Shown: piece after piece, positions 4,861 through 5,332 of the stretch
How the letters are laid out: the number at the start of each line of letters is the position of its first letter
How positions within the stretch are numbered: the stretch's first letter is position 1
Assembly: GCA_026785745.1 (NCBI GenBank)
Contig: JAJAZO010000186.1
Location: 1 to 5,332, forward strand
Reading direction: 5' to 3'
From: Chitinophagaceae bacterium
GTDB taxonomy: Bacteria > Bacteroidota > Bacteroidia > Chitinophagales > Chitinophagaceae
Length of the DNA: 5,332 nt
Translations under genes and position numbers: made by a program
Notes under the pieces: generated by a model
The model's input: the letters and a program-made list of their open reading frames with translations, nothing else
Database searches by the model: none
What the model was told of the DNA's origin: nothing

Positions 4861-4888
4861 ACCTGCCTTTGCCAAGGCTACGGCAGGT
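4861..4888 (+). repeat. GC-rich palindromic repeat in the tRNA-Asn leader
   Basis: ACCTGCC (4861-4867) and GGCAGGT (4882-4888) are perfect 7-bp arms. The 14 bases between them (TTTGCCAAGGCTAC) hold a small GCC/GGC inner palindrome. The outer arms share CCTGCC/GGCAGG with the repeat inside the tRNA pseudogene at 1074-1093, so both probably belong to one family of dispersed palindromes. Confidence 0.65.
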
Positions 4889-4898
4889 AAAAAGGTAT

Positions 4899-4972
4899 TC
4901 CTGCTTAGCTCAGTTGGTTAGAGCATCTGACTGTTTATCAGAGGGTCGTAGGTTCAAGTCCTACAGCAGGAG
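4899..4972 (+). tRNA. tRNA-Asn (GTT)
   Basis: The cloverleaf is complete: acceptor TCCTGCT/AGCAGGA (4899-4905 with 4965-4971), D-stem GCTC/GAGC, anticodon stem TCTGA/TCAGA around loop CTGTTTA with anticodon GTT at 4933-4935, T-stem GTAGG/CCTAC and T-loop TTCAAGT. The discriminator base is G4972, as expected for tRNA-Asn, and CCA is not encoded. The D-arm, variable loop and T-stem closely match the CAU tRNA at 1177, but here the T-loop is normal. The leader contains a GC-rich palindrome, a terminator follows, and AT-rich accessory-like sequence begins beyond it. Confidence 0.97.
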
Positions 4973-4982
4973 CGTAAAAATC

Positions 4983-5018
4983 AAGGGTTTAGAGACGACA
5001 AGTTTCTGACCCTTTTTT
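4983..5018 (+). terminator. Rho-independent terminator after tRNA-Asn
   Basis: AAGGGT (4983-4988) pairs with ACCCTT (5009-5014). An inner AGAGAC/GTTTCT pairing extends the stem with a small bulge and one G-T pair. The 3' arm runs into six T followed by ATTT. It starts 10 bp after the mature tRNA end. Confidence 0.8.
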
Positions 5019-5040
5019 ATTTGCACCAAGATTTGCACCA
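5019..5040 (+). repeat. Tandem 10-bp direct repeat after tRNA-Asn
   Basis: ATTTGCACCA occurs at 5019-5028 and again at 5031-5040, separated by AG. A perfect pair this close to a tRNA 3' end may be a protein-binding site or part of an attachment region, but no partner site or integrase is visible here. Confidence 0.6.
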
Positions 5041-5146
5041 TAAACATTACAGGTTATTAACGGTAACAATTATTTCCTAAATAGATTGAATTTGTGTATT
5101 ATATAAATACGGGCAAACAATTATAACCGTATGCCCTGTTAATTAT
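5041..5146. other. AT-rich intergenic region before the YodC-like frame
   Basis: No gene is supported here. The base composition is clearly more AT-rich than the genes to the left. ATACGG (5107-5112) pairs with CCGTAT (5127-5132), and GGGCA (5111-5115) can instead pair with TGCCC (5132-5136), so two overlapping hairpins compete. No good TAnnTTTG element was found. Confidence 0.4.
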
Positions 5147-5332
5147 ATGAAAAATGAAAATTCAATTATTGCAGCTTTCAAAGTTGGTGATACATTTAAA
5201 TTAAAATCAGGAGGCCCACTTATGACAGTAAAGGTTTTATAAATTCAATTGTGTCTAGATGAAAAAGGAGATGTTTATGAAGGGTTTTGTGGATTTATAG
5301 CTTGTAGCTGGTTTGATGCAATAACATCAAAC
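5147..5332 (+). pseudogene. YodC/DUF2158-like gene interrupted by an in-frame TAA (runs to window edge)
   Basis: From the ATG at 5147 the frame reads MKNENSIIAAFKVGDTFKLK and continues SGGPLMTVKVL, ending at TAA (5240-5242) after 31 codons. The segment FKVGD-x-x-x-LKSGGPLMTV is the hallmark start of the small YodC/DUF2158 family, whose members are usually about 60-80 residues with a C-terminal C-x-WF motif. After the stop the same frame stays open for 30 codons to the window edge and contains CLDEKGDVYEGF and ACSWFDA, which looks like that missing C-terminal part. One nonsense change would therefore explain the break. Alternatives are a sequencing error, a genuine 31-residue peptide, or readthrough. 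YodC-like proteins have no firmly established function that I know of and are frequent in accessory DNA. No Shine-Dalgarno sequence is seen. Confidence 0.6.

Noticed and set aside
4978..5041. Short minus-strand frame starting at the ATG at 5039-5041 and running through the ATTTGCACCA repeats into the tRNA
   Set aside because: It gives only about 25 residues, runs through a terminator and a tRNA end, and has no sign of coding.

Overview
The window looks like chromosomal DNA of a Bacteroidota bacterium, probably from the Chitinophagaceae or a close relative. The evidence is an ECF sigma factor next to a FecR-like anti-sigma factor, a PorT-type outer-membrane barrel, promoters resembling the Bacteroidota TAnnTTTG -7 element, tRNA genes without an encoded CCA, and start codons with no clear Shine-Dalgarno sequence. 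The family-level placement is inference from protein style.

Layout, left to right. On the minus strand lie the first 103 codons of a FecR-type anti-sigma factor (1-310) and, upstream of it in the same transcription direction, its probable partner ECF sigma factor (375-962). The rest is on the plus strand. A decayed tRNA gene (1056-1129) carries a GC-rich palindrome in its D-loop and keeps a tRNA-type promoter. It is followed by an intact CAU-anticodon tRNA (1177-1250) and a strong terminator. Next come a secreted beta-barrel protein (1361-2086) with its own terminator, the GTPase gene hflX (2212-3402), a 147-bp intergenic element bounded by perfect 31-bp inverted repeats (3407-3553), a small Rieske [2Fe-2S] protein (3562-3924), and an exported protein of six propeller-like repeats (3989-4786) whose stop codon lies inside a terminator hairpin. 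Then come tRNA-Asn (4899-4972) with a palindrome in its leader, a terminator, a tandem 10-bp repeat, and an AT-rich end that holds a YodC/DUF2158-like reading frame broken by an in-frame TAA (5147-5332).

How the parts relate. The sigma/anti-sigma pair is a cell-surface signalling module whose receptor, if any, lies outside the window. The barrel, HflX, Rieske protein and propeller look like separate housekeeping or envelope genes, most with their own promoter or terminator; hflX and the Rieske gene may be co-transcribed through the inverted-repeat element. The stretch after tRNA-Asn looks like accessory DNA and may be the edge of an integrated element, although no integrase is visible here.

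The best leads are the repeat-invaded tRNA pseudogene, the long inverted-repeat element that fills the hflX-Rieske gap, the reversed 54/58 pair in the T-loop of the CAU tRNA, the alternating 41/40-residue propeller repeats, and the broken YodC-like gene. I did not find a convincing new multi-gene system.
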